From Gammaproteobacteria bacterium (GTDB lineage Bacteria; Pseudomonadota; Gammaproteobacteria; Eutrophobiales; Eutrophobiaceae): 64,000 nt of DNA. A model generated the notes under the pieces. The model worked only from the letters and a program-made list of their open reading frames with translations. It had not been told where the DNA came from and ran no database searches. Positions 1 to 9,229 of this stretch are shown piece by piece (position 1 is the stretch's first letter; every line of letters starts with the position of its first letter). Both the position numbers and the translations under genes were made by a program. The stretch is from positions 321,248 through 385,247 of the forward strand of contig QKIY01000028.1 in NCBI GenBank assembly GCA_003250975.1, written 5' to 3'.

Positions 1-8
1 GCGCTCTT

Positions 9-1109
9 ATGACAGTAACAAAACAGGTAATAATGCTTTTGCTTTCCATTTTGCTCGTTGCCTGTGACGGACCGGATATCGGTTCAGACGCTGACAAGGC
101 CACAGCGGAACGACGGGTGTTTAACTGGAAGATGGTGACCACCTGGCCACCCGGTTTCCCGGTCTTCCAGGAAGGGGCGGAAGAGTTTGCCAGACGTGTC
201 GGCGTCATGAGTAATGGCCGTCTTAATATCCGTGTCTATGCCGGCGGTGAACTGGTCCCCCCATTACAGGTGTTTGATGCCGTTTCCCAGGGGACAATCG
301 AGATGGGACATGGGTCCCCATATTACTGGGCCGGCAAGGTCCCGGAAGCCCAGTTCTTTTCTTCCGTCCCGTTTGGTATGACAGCCAAGGGCATGAACGC
401 CTGGCTGTACTATGGTGGTGGGCTGGAGTTGTGGCGTGAAGTCTATGCCCCGTTTAATGTCGTACCGTTTCCTATGGGTAATACCGGGATGCAGATGGGC
501 GGCTGGTTCAATAAAAAAATTAATTCGCTGGATGATATCAAGGGCCTGCGTATGCGTATCCCCGGTCTAGGCGGCAAGGTACTGAAGCGCGCTGGCGGTA
601 ACCCGGTGTTAATGGCTGGCAGCGAGATCTATACGGCGCTTGAACGCGGGACTATTGATGCAACCGAATGGGTAGCGCCGTTTCATGATCAACGCCTGGG
701 ACTAAATCGTGCGGCAAAGTTTTACTATTATCCTGGTTGGCATGAGCCCGGCACGATGTTTGAATTGATTATTAATTCAAATAAATGGAATGAGTTACCG
801 GCAGACCTGAAGCAGATCGTTGAAACTACGGCGACAGCTATCAGCCAGACGATCTACTCGCAAATGGAATACAATAACCAGATAGCCTTGCAAGCGATCC
901 GGGAAGACAGCAGGATAGAATTGTTGCAGTTCCCCGAGGATGTGTTGCGGGAACTTAGAGCGCTAACCGCTGTCACGCTGGATGAAGAGGCTGAGGCCAA
1001 TCCCGCATTCAAACGAGTCTATGAAGCCTACCGCAATTTCCGGGAAGACTACACTGAATGGACCCGGCTGAGTGAAGATGTCTATCAGGATATTCTGCGA
1101 AGTGAATAG
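9..1109 (+). CDS. TRAP transporter substrate-binding lipoprotein, DctP family
   Basis: Periplasmic solute-binding component of a tripartite ATP-independent transporter, probably for an organic or 2-oxo acid. The 366-residue protein starts with a hydrophobic stretch ending in the lipobox LVAC (Cys19), so it should be a lipid-anchored rather than free binding protein. The body has the DctP fold pattern: a WPPGFPVFQEGAEEFA region near residue 46, a G-x-L-x-x-x-x-x-x-x-D-x-V-x-x-G segment, and the central KIxxLxDIKGLRMRIPG motif typical of the TakP/monocarboxylate branch. No DctQ or DctM membrane subunit is visible; they could lie left of the window. Family assignment is firm, substrate is not. 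A hairpin terminator follows. Confidence 0.9.
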   Translation: MTVTKQVIMLLLSILLVACDGPDIGSDADKATAERRVFNWKMVTTWPPGFPVFQEGAEEFARRVGVMSNGRLNIRVYAGGELVPPLQVFDAVSQGTIEMGHGSPYYWAGKVPEAQFFSSVPFGMTAKGMNAWLYYGGGLELWREVYAPFNVVPFPMGNTGMQMGGWFNKKINSLDDIKGLRMRIPGLGGKVLKRAGGNPVLMAGSEIYTALERGTIDATEWVAPFHDQRLGLNRAAKFYYYPGWHEPGTMFELIINSNKWNELPADLKQIVETTATAISQTIYSQMEYNNQIALQAIREDSRIELLQFPEDVLRELRALTAVTLDEEAEANPAFKRVYEAYRNFREDYTEWTRLSEDVYQDILRSE

Positions 1110-1115
1110 ATAATA

Positions 1116-1135
1116 AAGGGCCTGAAAAGGCCCTT
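1116..1135. terminator. Hairpin between convergent genes
   Basis: AAGGGCC, a six-base loop, then GGCCCTT. It lies between the stop codons of two convergent genes and has short A/T stretches on both sides, so it could terminate in both directions. The T tracts are short, so efficiency is uncertain. Confidence 0.6.
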
Positions 1136-1160
1136 AATTGCTTAAATTAAAGAAGGGCGC

Positions 1161-1688
1161 TTACTGGCTCTGGCTCACCATGTAATCCACGGCAGCCTTG
1201 ACCTCATCATCTGACAAGGCGGGGTTTCCGCCCCTGGCCGGCATCATGCCGAGTTCACCGGTAAAGCCGTTGAGTGCATGTTCATACAGGACATCAACAC
1301 CCTTGCTGATCCTCGGTGCCCAGGCGCTCGCGTCACCCATCTGGGGAATCATGGCGGCTAAGGCCGAGATACCATGACAATTGACACAAAGGTTTTCATA
1401 AATATGCTGACCTGGGTCGCCGCTGCTGCCACTGCCGGAATCCGCGGCTGGCGTAGATTCCTCCATGGTCATGGGGGCCTCATCAAAGGCTCCTTCTTCA
1501 CCTTTCATCACGACTTCACCTACGGGCGCGGTACGCTCCGCCACTGCCGTTGCATCACGTTCTGCCTCAGCAGCCTCATCAATACCATAAATCCTTGATA
1601 ATACAATAAATATTACCATCAGCACTGCAAGTATGCCGACCACCAATGCGAAGTTTCTGAAAAATAATTGATCTTTTTCCTGGCTCAT
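1161..1688 (-). CDS. Membrane-anchored cytochrome c5 family protein
   Basis: Small monohaem c-type cytochrome acting on the periplasmic face as an electron shuttle. An N-terminal membrane segment spans about residues 11-31, followed by an acidic, low-complexity linker (about 35-92) and a C-terminal cytochrome domain. The haem site is CVNCH at 101-105. The distal Met is in GELGMMPARGG near 148-149, as in the c5/c555 group. It appears monocistronic. A TRAP lipoprotein lies convergent downstream. Class is clear; the electron donor and acceptor cannot be deduced here. Confidence 0.9.
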   Translation of the reverse strand: MSQEKDQLFFRNFALVVGILAVLMVIFIVLSRIYGIDEAAEAERDATAVAERTAPVGEVVMKGEEGAFDEAPMTMEESTPAADSGSGSSGDPGQHIYENLCVNCHGISALAAMIPQMGDASAWAPRISKGVDVLYEHALNGFTGELGMMPARGGNPALSDDEVKAAVDYMVSQSQ

Positions 1689-1921
1689 TTTTGTTCCCCT
1701 GTGAAGACTAGGATTATTAGATAGTTTTAATAATTTTTAGACAGGGGATTATACCTGCTCTTGGAAATCTGTGGAACTTGCTATGGACGAAATTCGACTC
1801 GCAAGGTACCCTTCGCGATGCATTATCATTCGATCTTGCTGCTGGCGAAGCTGGGATTGTCGAGCCTAGTGACCGAAATCATCATGAACGAATGGCCGCA
1901 CTGGTAATCTTGTAAAACAAA

Positions 1922-1998
1922 GCGCCCTTAGCTCAGCTGGATAGAGCGCAGCCCTCCGGAGGCTGAGGTCAGAGGTTCGAATCCTCTAGGGCGCGCCA
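1922..1998 (+). tRNA. tRNA-Arg (anticodon CCG)
   Basis: Complete 77-nt cloverleaf with encoded CCA. The acceptor GCGCCCT pairs with AGGGCGC, the discriminator base is G, and the D stem is GCTC/GAGC. The anticodon stem CAGCC/GGCTG encloses loop CTCCGGA, giving anticodon CCG. The T arm is AGAGG-TTCGAAT-CCTCT. No integrase or duplicated tRNA 3' end is visible nearby. Confidence 0.97.
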
Positions 1999-2375
1999 TA
2001 TATTCCAAATACACCTGCATAGCGTGTGTATTTGAAATATATATAGTTGTCAAGGAAAAGGGTGTATTCCATTCATAGAGTAGCTCCGGTCAGTCACGCA
2101 CGTAGAGCATTACCATAGAACATGTCAATTAATTAAACCTATTTCTTGTTCCAGGAAAGAAAGACATAATCACTCAGGGGCTTAAGGAAATAAATGTCAC
2201 ATCCTTGTGACATTCGCTTAGAGTGTAAAAAAGGAATAGAGGTGAATACATTTACTCCCTTAATAAAAAGTCTATATAATTTTTAAGGCTTTTGAATAGT
2301 ACCAAAGTATAAAATTAGTCTTTTAAACGGCTAACCAGCCCCATTAGAGATTTGCAATAATATTGATTAAACAGT
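1999..2375. other. Non-coding gap between tRNA-Arg and the sensor kinase
   Basis: No convincing reading frame. Besides the hairpin at 2000-2040 it holds a perfect 9-bp inverted repeat at 2193-2214 (AATGTCACA, TCCT, TGTGACATT). A plus-strand promoter-like pair follows, TTTACT at 2251-2256 and TATAAT at 2275-2280. Any transcript would run antisense into the 3' end of the kinase gene. No terminator with a T tract was found for the kinase operon. Confidence 0.5.
2000..2040. repeat. 15-bp inverted repeat just after tRNA-Arg
   Basis: ATATTCCAAATACAC at 2000-2014 and GTGTATTTGAAATAT at 2026-2040 pair over 15 positions with one mismatch around an 11-nt loop. It starts two bases after the tRNA CCA. 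There is no classical T tract after it, so it may be a processing or weak termination hairpin for the tRNA transcript. Confidence 0.6.
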
Positions 2376-4748
2376 TTAAAATTCTTCCTGCTTTTTTCTT
2401 ACCATCTGTTTAAGACGGTTAATGCATTCCTCGTACTGAGGATGAGAACCTTTTTTGAAGTAGTTAGAAAGGACAATAACCTCCGAGTAAAACGCATCGT
2501 CTTCAGCAAGCCCTGCGATGCCCTTAAGCTTATGAATGTTATCGCGTTGCATGGAGACGTCTGAAATCTTTGCCCCTATGCTAATGTTTTCAAGCAATAT
2601 CATAAATTCTTCAAGTAATTTGTTATTATTGATGTTATCAAGCCGTACTGAATCTGCAGTCGTATAAATCAGGTCAACCATGCCGCCAGATACAAGTTGC
2701 ATGCATTGACAAATCACCTGAATCAAATCCTTTTCAAGAATAGGCTTGAATATAATGTTGTTTGCACCAATCTCAATTATATTGATAGTCTTCATTAAAA
2801 ATGTATCAGCGGTCATAAGTATCACGGGAATATCAGGATCATATGATTTATCTGCACGGATAACCTTGCAGGTTTCTACACCATCCATTTCCGGCATATG
2901 AACATCGATTAAAAGCAAGTCCGGAGAGGATGCAGAGAAAATCTCAAGCAATTCCTTGCCGTTCTTTGCCTCTACTGTGAATGCGCCATATTTTTTTAAT
3001 ATTTCTATAAGTAAGAGCCGGCTGAAGTCATGGTCTTCGGCAATAAGGATGGTTTTCCCTTTTAATATATTTTCGAAAGACTCTTTCCTATCTTCATCAT
3101 GTGGCGTTTTTAATATATAGGATGATGTAGGTGTAGCTGTGTTAAGGGATGTAGCATTTGAGAAATCAAGAATCACCGACATGGATGTTCCCTTACCAGG
3201 AACACTGTCAAGTGTAATTTCGCCATTGAGATAATCGACCAGTTTTTTAACGATATAAAGGCCGATGCCTGCCCCAAAGGCAGTATGTTTTGATGATGAA
3301 ATCTGAGTAAATGATTCAAAAATCATTCCCCTATCTTCTTCTTTAATCCCTATACCGGTATCATGTACTGTAAACTTGATTCTGTATGCTTCAGATGATT
3401 TGTTTATTAGTCCTATTTCGATATTAATGGAGCCGGAATCGGTAAATTTTATGCTATTGGATATAATATTGTTTAATATTTGCATTAACTTAATCCTGTC
3501 ACCTATGAGCTGCCTAGGCACGTTCTTGTCAATGGAAACTTCAAGTGACAGTTCTTTATCCCTGGCTGAGTTCTCATGCATGCTGACTATTTGTTCTATT
3601 AATTCATCCAGGTAGAAATCAGATAAATTAAGCTGTATTTTCTTTAGTTCAATCCTCGATAGACCAAGCAAATCATCAATCAGGGACAAAAGTAGAAATG
3701 CCGAGTTCTGTATAATTTCAATATGATGTTTATGGTTTTTATTGGTTATTGATTGATGGAGCAGGTCTGCGAAACCAATAATCGAGTTAACCGGCGTCTT
3801 TAGCTCATGGCTCATTTTGGCAAGAAATTCATCTTTAGACTTGTTTGCCTGATCAGCCACCCTTTTCTGTTGATTCAGTTCTATGTTCTTTTTCTCAAGC
3901 TCTTTTAGAGCCTCGCGCATCTTGTCGGTGACTGTATAAACTTTCAGATCCATTTCGTTTTGATAACTTGATAGTTTTTTTGCCAGCAACTCAATACTGT
4001 TTGTGAGTTTTCTGAAATATTCAGGATAATTTTGTGGAAAATGAACTTCATATCGATCTTGTCCTAAGGTTTCGATAGCATTATTAATGCTGCTTATGTA
4101 TCTGTTTATATAGTCACCGAATAAATAGGAAATGATTGATATAAAGAGCAGGCAAAATGTGAAAAAAAGAGCCGCAGTGTATTTTATCGTGTCTGTCTTC
4201 TGCGAAATAAATCCATGCGAGATCTCCATTATTACATAGCCCAGTAGTTTAGCTGGTCGATTAGAAAACGGGTATGAAAAATCCTGCTCAACATCCATGC
4301 CCTTTGAATATACTTTTGCGAACCTGAATAACTTGTTGTTGTAATTAACAAGCTCATATGGATCCAATGAAAACATAAAGTAGTATTCAGATGTAACTTT
4401 TTTCCCTGATTGAGAGGAGGCGAGTATCTCAAGATCCCTGTTTAGAATTGTTATACTTACAATATCATCCTTTATTTCAAAGGATTTTATTAATTGATCA
4501 AGTGATTCTCTGTCGCCCGCGAAAAGGCTGTATTCAGACATTCTGGACAGGTAACTAAGGGTTTTAATCTGGTTTTGGTTAATTGATTTTTTATAATCAT
4601 TTATATATTGGCTAACGATATAAAATCCAAAGAAAACCCCCATTAATAATAATGGTATCAACCAGAGTATGATCAGATAGTGTTTAATGCTTAATTTACT
4701 TGTCAGCAGCATGAATGCTTTCATTAATATATTTTGACGAGCTTTCAT
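2376..4748 (-). CDS. Hybrid sensor histidine kinase with receiver and Hpt domains
   Basis: Inner-membrane hybrid kinase of 790 residues. Membrane segments at about 25-47 and 191-212 bracket a periplasmic sensor region of about 140 residues. A coiled coil (about 255-305) leads to HisKA with the phospho-acceptor His314 in KMSHELKTP. The ATPase has N box NNIISNSIKF, G1 box DTGIGI and G2 box GAGIGL. A receiver follows (LIAEDH acidic pair, DVHMPEMDG phospho-site, conserved K in IFKPI). A C-terminal Hpt-like domain carries HKLKGIAG. So a full His-Asp-His relay is encoded. The start codon overlaps the stop of the binding-protein gene (ATGA), implying coupled translation. The likely output partner is the NarL-type regulator at the head of the cluster. 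Confidence 0.92.
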   Translation of the reverse strand: MKARQNILMKAFMLLTSKLSIKHYLIILWLIPLLLMGVFFGFYIVSQYINDYKKSINQNQIKTLSYLSRMSEYSLFAGDRESLDQLIKSFEIKDDIVSITILNRDLEILASSQSGKKVTSEYYFMFSLDPYELVNYNNKLFRFAKVYSKGMDVEQDFSYPFSNRPAKLLGYVIMEISHGFISQKTDTIKYTAALFFTFCLLFISIISYLFGDYINRYISSINNAIETLGQDRYEVHFPQNYPEYFRKLTNSIELLAKKLSSYQNEMDLKVYTVTDKMREALKELEKKNIELNQQKRVADQANKSKDEFLAKMSHELKTPVNSIIGFADLLHQSITNKNHKHHIEIIQNSAFLLLSLIDDLLGLSRIELKKIQLNLSDFYLDELIEQIVSMHENSARDKELSLEVSIDKNVPRQLIGDRIKLMQILNNIISNSIKFTDSGSINIEIGLINKSSEAYRIKFTVHDTGIGIKEEDRGMIFESFTQISSSKHTAFGAGIGLYIVKKLVDYLNGEITLDSVPGKGTSMSVILDFSNATSLNTATPTSSYILKTPHDEDRKESFENILKGKTILIAEDHDFSRLLLIEILKKYGAFTVEAKNGKELLEIFSASSPDLLLIDVHMPEMDGVETCKVIRADKSYDPDIPVILMTADTFLMKTINIIEIGANNIIFKPILEKDLIQVICQCMQLVSGGMVDLIYTTADSVRLDNINNNKLLEEFMILLENISIGAKISDVSMQRDNIHKLKGIAGLAEDDAFYSEVIVLSNYFKKGSHPQYEECINRLKQMVRKKQEEF

Positions 4749-5686
4749 GGCGAGACCCCATCTACCGGCAATTCAATGTTGAGGAATCTTGCAACGGACT
4801 TGTTAAATGTGGTCAGGCTATTAGATGGGTATCCGGATTCAAGAACGGCAAATTCATCTGATAAATATTTGTATAATTTTTCAGATGCCTCATTTAGCAT
4901 TTTGTCAATATCGGTATAAAGTGCAGCAAGCGCTCCGGCCGCTGAGAACTTTTCTGAGTATCCGATAACCGGCGTCATATGTTTATAGGCAATCTGCAAA
5001 ATCCATTTCGAGGAAAAATTATTTATAGATTCCCCAGGCAGTATAATGATTCCATCAGATTTTTTGACGACATCTTCTATAATATTGGCCGGCACGCCAG
5101 CCTGATCCAACCTGCCAACAACAATATTCCTCTTTTTAGACGGATTGGATTTCTTGTACTCCTTGACAATAATCGAATTACTTTCGTCTATGAACAGACC
5201 AATTGTTCGAATGTCGTCATCCAGTCTTGACAACAGATTGATATATTTCCCGAGAGGCTGATCAAGATATATTGCAGCGAGCGTGCCTGCCTTTGTTTTA
5301 TGCCGATTGAATTCTGTTGATTGCGAAATCAACTCAAATGTGGATCTTGGGATGAGAATGCAGTACACAGGGCCGGGAATATCGTTTTCAAGTGTTCTAA
5401 CTGCTGCATCGGTACCTATCGTAATTACCAGCTTGTATCCGGCAGTAGCAGGGGCTTTAGTAGGGTACAACTTGCCGTTATCTATCACTGTAATGTTTAT
5501 GTGTGTTTTTTTTAATTTCTTCCCCAGAGTCGACTTTAACTGATTTGCCAATCTGTAGCTTATTTCGTTATGAGATGAAATTATAAGAATCTCGTCTTGG
5601 AGATTGTCCGCTAATACAGGAACAGACAGTAAATATATAAAGTAGAAGAGAATCTGCAAAAGTATTTTGAATCTCAGTAAAGCCAT
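4745..5686 (-). CDS. Periplasmic ABC-type substrate-binding-like protein (PF04392-like)
   Basis: 313 residues with a signal peptide ending near VLA-D (about residue 26), so it should be periplasmic. The body resembles the ABC_sub_bind family: a repeated alpha/beta layout with LVITIGTDAAVR, PVYCILIPRS, a GVPANIIEDVVKKSDGIIILPG segment and a C-terminal TPVIGYSEKFSAAGALAALYTD segment typical of the second lobe. No ABC permease or ATPase lies near. Instead it is translationally coupled to the hybrid kinase and follows a TonB receptor by 15 bp. That suggests it presents a ligand to the kinase sensor rather than feeding a transporter; this is inference. Confidence 0.8.
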   Translation of the reverse strand: MALLRFKILLQILFYFIYLLSVPVLADNLQDEILIISSHNEISYRLANQLKSTLGKKLKKTHINITVIDNGKLYPTKAPATAGYKLVITIGTDAAVRTLENDIPGPVYCILIPRSTFELISQSTEFNRHKTKAGTLAAIYLDQPLGKYINLLSRLDDDIRTIGLFIDESNSIIVKEYKKSNPSKKRNIVVGRLDQAGVPANIIEDVVKKSDGIIILPGESINNFSSKWILQIAYKHMTPVIGYSEKFSAAGALAALYTDIDKMLNEASEKLYKYLSDEFAVLESGYPSNSLTTFNKSVARFLNIELPVDGVSP

Positions 5687-5701
5687 CCTTGTATACGCTT
5701 G

Positions 5702-7792
5702 CTAGAATGAAACACCTATTTGCAGATAGGCACGCGTTTCAAAATTCTGTCCAACCTGGAACTCATCATAATCGCCCAGGAGATTTTGCAGGGTAAGTGA
5801 AAGATTTAACTCGTTATCTCCTTGTTTAATGGTTTTTCCGACCCGGAAATCCAGTCTTTCATATGAATCTACCGTTTCAATGAATCGTAGCCAGTGAATA
5901 TCGGACAGGTGGTAAAATGCTGTGCTGAAATCGAATCCGCCCAATGTTCTAGATGCTAATATTCCCAAGCTGTGCTTTGGAACGGAATCATCGATGCTAA
6001 CATTAACAAGAGAGGCCCCCTGCTGTTGGGTTGCATCAACATCAGCATATGCATAATTCAGATGAATCAGTCCGTTATTCTCGAAGTTATACTTGAGCTC
6101 TGCTTCAAAGCCGTTTATATCAGCCTGCGTAATATTGCCAGTAAAAATGCCATCAGGAATATTACCTGTTGGGGGCATACCCCGTGTTGAGTCGATACCA
6201 TGCCTTAATTCATTGCGAAATATCCTCAGATCAAGGGATAAATCCCTAGCCATAAAATATCCAAGATATCCCGCTTCGAAACTGGTTAGCTCCTCGTTTT
6301 GTATATTATCTCCATCCGTAAAGGCGATGATGCCAAAAGGCGCTCCGTTATCGAACTCAACAGTAATCAGCTGTTTTCTGTCAAGCAGTGTAGGGGCACG
6401 CTCAGCATAAGAGACACTTCCCCTGAGTGCGTGTAAATCCGATAGGTGATAATTAAATGACAATCGAGGTGAACAGGATACATCATCGCGATTACTGTCC
6501 TGTAACATGAAGGCGCCATTGATGGTCAGACTATCGGTTGCACGCAATTCAATACTGCCGAAATAACGATGTGTAACTTTTGATAAGTTGTCAGTTGTAT
6601 TAAAGATTGACTTGCTGCTTAAAGTCTCATACCTGATACTGGCACCGAATTGCGCGCGAATATTGTTTAAATTGTAAATAGTATAATCTGTCTCAATGTC
6701 ATAACGATGTGATATTGCCTTTGGTTTGATTGACATGATTTGGTCATTGGCGCCGAAAAGAAGATTTATAGTCGCCGGCGGGACTCCCAGCAGTGAGGAA
6801 AGTGGTTGCTCGCCAAACAAAAAGATCGGCCCCTGATCGGTGTTTCTATAGGAGTGCCCGGCTAGTACGTTCAGGCTGTTTTTACCAGGGGTAAGATGGT
6901 TCCAGCTGATCTGTTGCCTGCTGTGTTCAAATGATGAGTCATAGAAATCGATTGAACGAGTTGTTATCTCTTCTATGTCACCTTGACCGAATGTCGTGTC
7001 CGCGTAGTAGACTTCGAATCTGAGCTCATCCCTGTTACTCGATGTATAGAGGCTGTTGAAGTTAAATGCGTATGTTTCAACAGAATCATCAAGTCCTGGG
7101 AATCCGTCCTCTTGGTTATAATTGGCTCCGAGAATATAATTGAGATCCTGAACGGATCCGGCATGTCGTAAATAAAGTGATTCTCTGTCAACACTTCCCG
7201 TTGTTCCTTTTAGTTCAGTACCATCGGTCTGCAAAGGGTTCAATGTTATGATATTGATACTGGCTATAAAGGAATTGAATCCATGGCTGACTGCATTGGG
7301 ACTGCGGGTGATCTCTATACGCTCAATATCATCCACTGTAATACCTGCCAGTTCCCAGTTAACCGTGTTACTGCCCTCAGCGTAGATTGACTGGCCGTTA
7401 ATCCTGACTTCAATACGTTTTGGGAAGCGGTCAGAGAGACCATAGGGAGTGACCACCGGCTGGCCCGCATTGGCATAGCCCACCTGGAAACCAGGGACCA
7501 TTCGGAAAAGGTCTGCAATATCGAGCGCTCCGGAAACCTCGATCATCTTCCTGTCAATGACGGTAACAGAGACAGGTGTATCAATCAGCTTTTGAGGTAA
7601 TCGGGTGGCATCTGTGATAACGGGGGTCTCATCCAGGAAATCTTCCTCTGAAAGGTAGACCTTGTCGTTCAGTTCTGCAGCACTGGGTGTTGAAGTGCTG
7701 CAAAAGAATAGCAAGAGCGAAAAATGCAAACCCCTGATACAGACCACAGATGTTCTGTAAAGAGCCTTAGCCATGGCATCCGGGAAGAGCAC
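5702..7792 (-). CDS. TonB-dependent outer-membrane receptor
   Basis: Outer-membrane receptor of 696 residues. GTG is chosen as start because GGGAGG lies seven bases upstream on the minus strand. A signal peptide ends near PSAA-E (about residue 39). The plug domain (about 50-165) contains ETPVITDATR, PVSVTVIDRKMIE and DDIERIEITRSPN. The rest is alternating beta-strand sequence of a 22-strand barrel ending in an aromatic residue (QIGVSF). Its plug resembles the colicin I receptor/vitamin B12 group broadly, but the substrate cannot be read. It lies between a response regulator gene and the binding-protein/kinase pair on the same strand, so it is probably part of a signalling unit. Confidence 0.9.
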   Translation of the reverse strand: MLFPDAMAKALYRTSVVCIRGLHFSLLLFFCSTSTPSAAELNDKVYLSEEDFLDETPVITDATRLPQKLIDTPVSVTVIDRKMIEVSGALDIADLFRMVPGFQVGYANAGQPVVTPYGLSDRFPKRIEVRINGQSIYAEGSNTVNWELAGITVDDIERIEITRSPNAVSHGFNSFIASINIITLNPLQTDGTELKGTTGSVDRESLYLRHAGSVQDLNYILGANYNQEDGFPGLDDSVETYAFNFNSLYTSSNRDELRFEVYYADTTFGQGDIEEITTRSIDFYDSSFEHSRQQISWNHLTPGKNSLNVLAGHSYRNTDQGPIFLFGEQPLSSLLGVPPATINLLFGANDQIMSIKPKAISHRYDIETDYTIYNLNNIRAQFGASIRYETLSSKSIFNTTDNLSKVTHRYFGSIELRATDSLTINGAFMLQDSNRDDVSCSPRLSFNYHLSDLHALRGSVSYAERAPTLLDRKQLITVEFDNGAPFGIIAFTDGDNIQNEELTSFEAGYLGYFMARDLSLDLRIFRNELRHGIDSTRGMPPTGNIPDGIFTGNITQADINGFEAELKYNFENNGLIHLNYAYADVDATQQQGASLVNVSIDDSVPKHSLGILASRTLGGFDFSTAFYHLSDIHWLRFIETVDSYERLDFRVGKTIKQGDNELNLSLTLQNLLGDYDEFQVGQNFETRAYLQIGVSF

Positions 7793-7864
7793 AATCTAAC
7801 CTCCCTCAATATTATAATTATTGTCCTTTGCCAGAGTGATAATAGCAGCAATAATTATGGAGTG

Positions 7865-8536
7865 TTAATGTTGCTTGAAGTTAAAACCCGAGGTTTCCCG
7901 CAGCATTTTAGACATTATCCCGGCCTGGGTCCGATTATCTAGGGAGAGTACATTCAATATTGCACTGACGTGTATCTTGACAGTATTGATGGAAATATAG
8001 AGTTCATCGGCAATATCCTTATTGGTTTTTCCAAAACCCAGCAGGTAAAAGATCTCAAGTTGCCTTGCTGTAAGCTGCTCAATGGCCTTTTTATTTACCA
8101 AATCGGGAATGGAGGAAGCTATTTTGACCGATCCGTTTTTAGGTATGTCAGGATGATAGGGCTGACCGTCGAGTATGGATTTAAGTGCTTCCTTGATAGT
8201 TGATTTCGAGGAAGACTTGGGTATATAGCCCTTGGCACCGAGCTTGATTGCCTTGTTTATATGCAGTTCCTCTTCGGACGCGGATATGACCACTATCGTA
8301 AGGCCTGGAAGTGCCTTTAATGCGTCGCGTATGATGGAGAATGTATCGGTCCCGGGCATAAAGAGGTCAAGTAATAACAGCCCGAGGTTATCATTAAAAT
8401 AACTGATTGCCTGTTCACCATTGCTGGCGCAGCAAATATTTTCTCTGGGGATAAATTCAGAGACGAGTTCCACCAATGCATCCCGCATCAACTCATGGTC
8501 ATCAGCAATAACTACCTTGGCGGAGGGGCTTAACAT
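7865..8536 (-). CDS. NarL/LuxR-type response regulator
   Basis: Two-domain transcription regulator. The receiver has VVIADDHELMRDAL (acidic pocket), the phospho-acceptor Asp in LLLLDLFMPG and the conserved Lys in YIPKSSSK. The LuxR-type helix-turn-helix is LTARQLEIFYLLGFGKTNKDIA followed by INTVKIHVSAIL. ATG at 8536 is preferred because the receiver fold begins a few residues later. A TTG at 8581 would add 15 residues that look unstructured. It is the first gene of a minus-strand cluster with the TonB receptor 72 bp downstream, so it likely controls that receptor or its own cluster in response to the hybrid kinase. Confidence 0.88.
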   Translation of the reverse strand: MLSPSAKVVIADDHELMRDALVELVSEFIPRENICCASNGEQAISYFNDNLGLLLLDLFMPGTDTFSIIRDALKALPGLTIVVISASEEELHINKAIKLGAKGYIPKSSSKSTIKEALKSILDGQPYHPDIPKNGSVKIASSIPDLVNKKAIEQLTARQLEIFYLLGFGKTNKDIADELYISINTVKIHVSAILNVLSLDNRTQAGIMSKMLRETSGFNFKQH

Positions 8537-8592
8537 AGACGGTACTGAACCTCTAAAAATCCCGTGTTTATCTCCAGTCAATTCCTTGTACT

Positions 8593-8608
8593 ATCCGGGC
8601 AACCGGAT
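8593..8608. promoter_or_regulatory. Short perfect hairpin upstream of the response regulator
   Basis: ATCCGG, GCAA, CCGGAT: a six-base perfect inverted repeat just upstream of the possible TTG start of the response regulator. It may be an operator or leader hairpin. No further structure supports a riboswitch. Confidence 0.35.
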
Positions 8609-8722
8609 TGCCATAACACTTTAGTATTAATTTTTTGTGATCTGGCCCTGTGTAAAAGGAAATTTTGTAAGCCGTTATCCAGGCCATTATGGAAACTTTC
8701 CTCCCTACAGCCAAATCTGGGG

Positions 8723-9229
8723 TCAACGTGTTTTCTTTTTCAGATTCCTGTTTTTGGCACGTGATTTTTTGGCCATATCGGCTTTGAATTTTAGGATGCG
8801 CGCCTGCAGCTTTGGATCGTTATTGGCGATGATCTCCACGGCCAGCAGTCCCGCATTCCGCCCCCCACCGATGGCGACCGTAGCTACTGGGACCCCTGCG
8901 GGCATTTGTGCAATTGACAGCAGTGAATCCAGTCCCTTGAGCGCCTTGCTTTCAATCGGCACCCCGATAACAGGCAGTGGTGTGAGGCTGGCCACCATCC
9001 CAGGCAAATGAGCTGCACCTCCAGCTCCTGCAATGATGACTTTCAGGCCCCTCTCATGGGCCTGCTGTGCATACTCGGTCATATCCAGGGGCGTCCGGTG
9101 TGCAGAGACGATCCGGGTCTCGTAGGGTACCTTGAATGACTTACAAGCATTCGCGGCCTCCTCCAGGGTGGGCCAGTCCGAGTCGCTGCCCATGATAATG
9201 CCAACTAACGGCTGTTTATTTGTACTCAT
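8723..9229 (-). CDS. purE: N5-carboxyaminoimidazole ribonucleotide mutase PurE
   Basis: Converts N5-CAIR to CAIR in purine synthesis. 168 residues, the usual length. It has the GSDSDWPT phosphate-binding motif, SAHRTP with the catalytic His, and [11 protein letters not shown], all hallmarks of class I PurE. The tail is Lys/Arg-rich. The start overlaps the purK stop by four bases (ATGA), so the pair is translationally coupled and works as the two-step bacterial AIR carboxylation route. Confidence 0.97.
   Translation of the reverse strand: MSTNKQPLVGIIMGSDSDWPTLEEAANACKSFKVPYETRIVSAHRTPLDMTEYAQQAHERGLKVIIAGAGGAAHLPGMVASLTPLPVIGVPIESKALKGLDSLLSIAQMPAGVPVATVAIGGGRNAGLLAVEIIANNDPKLQARILKFKADMAKKSRAKNRNLKKKTR

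Noticed and set aside
1818..1907. 29-codon frame upstream of tRNA-Arg
   Set aside because: No ribosome site, no homology I can name, and too short to tell from chance.
8705..8725. AAATCTGGGGTCA string near the purE stop as a repeat element
   Set aside because: A single copy with no flanking structure, probably incidental.
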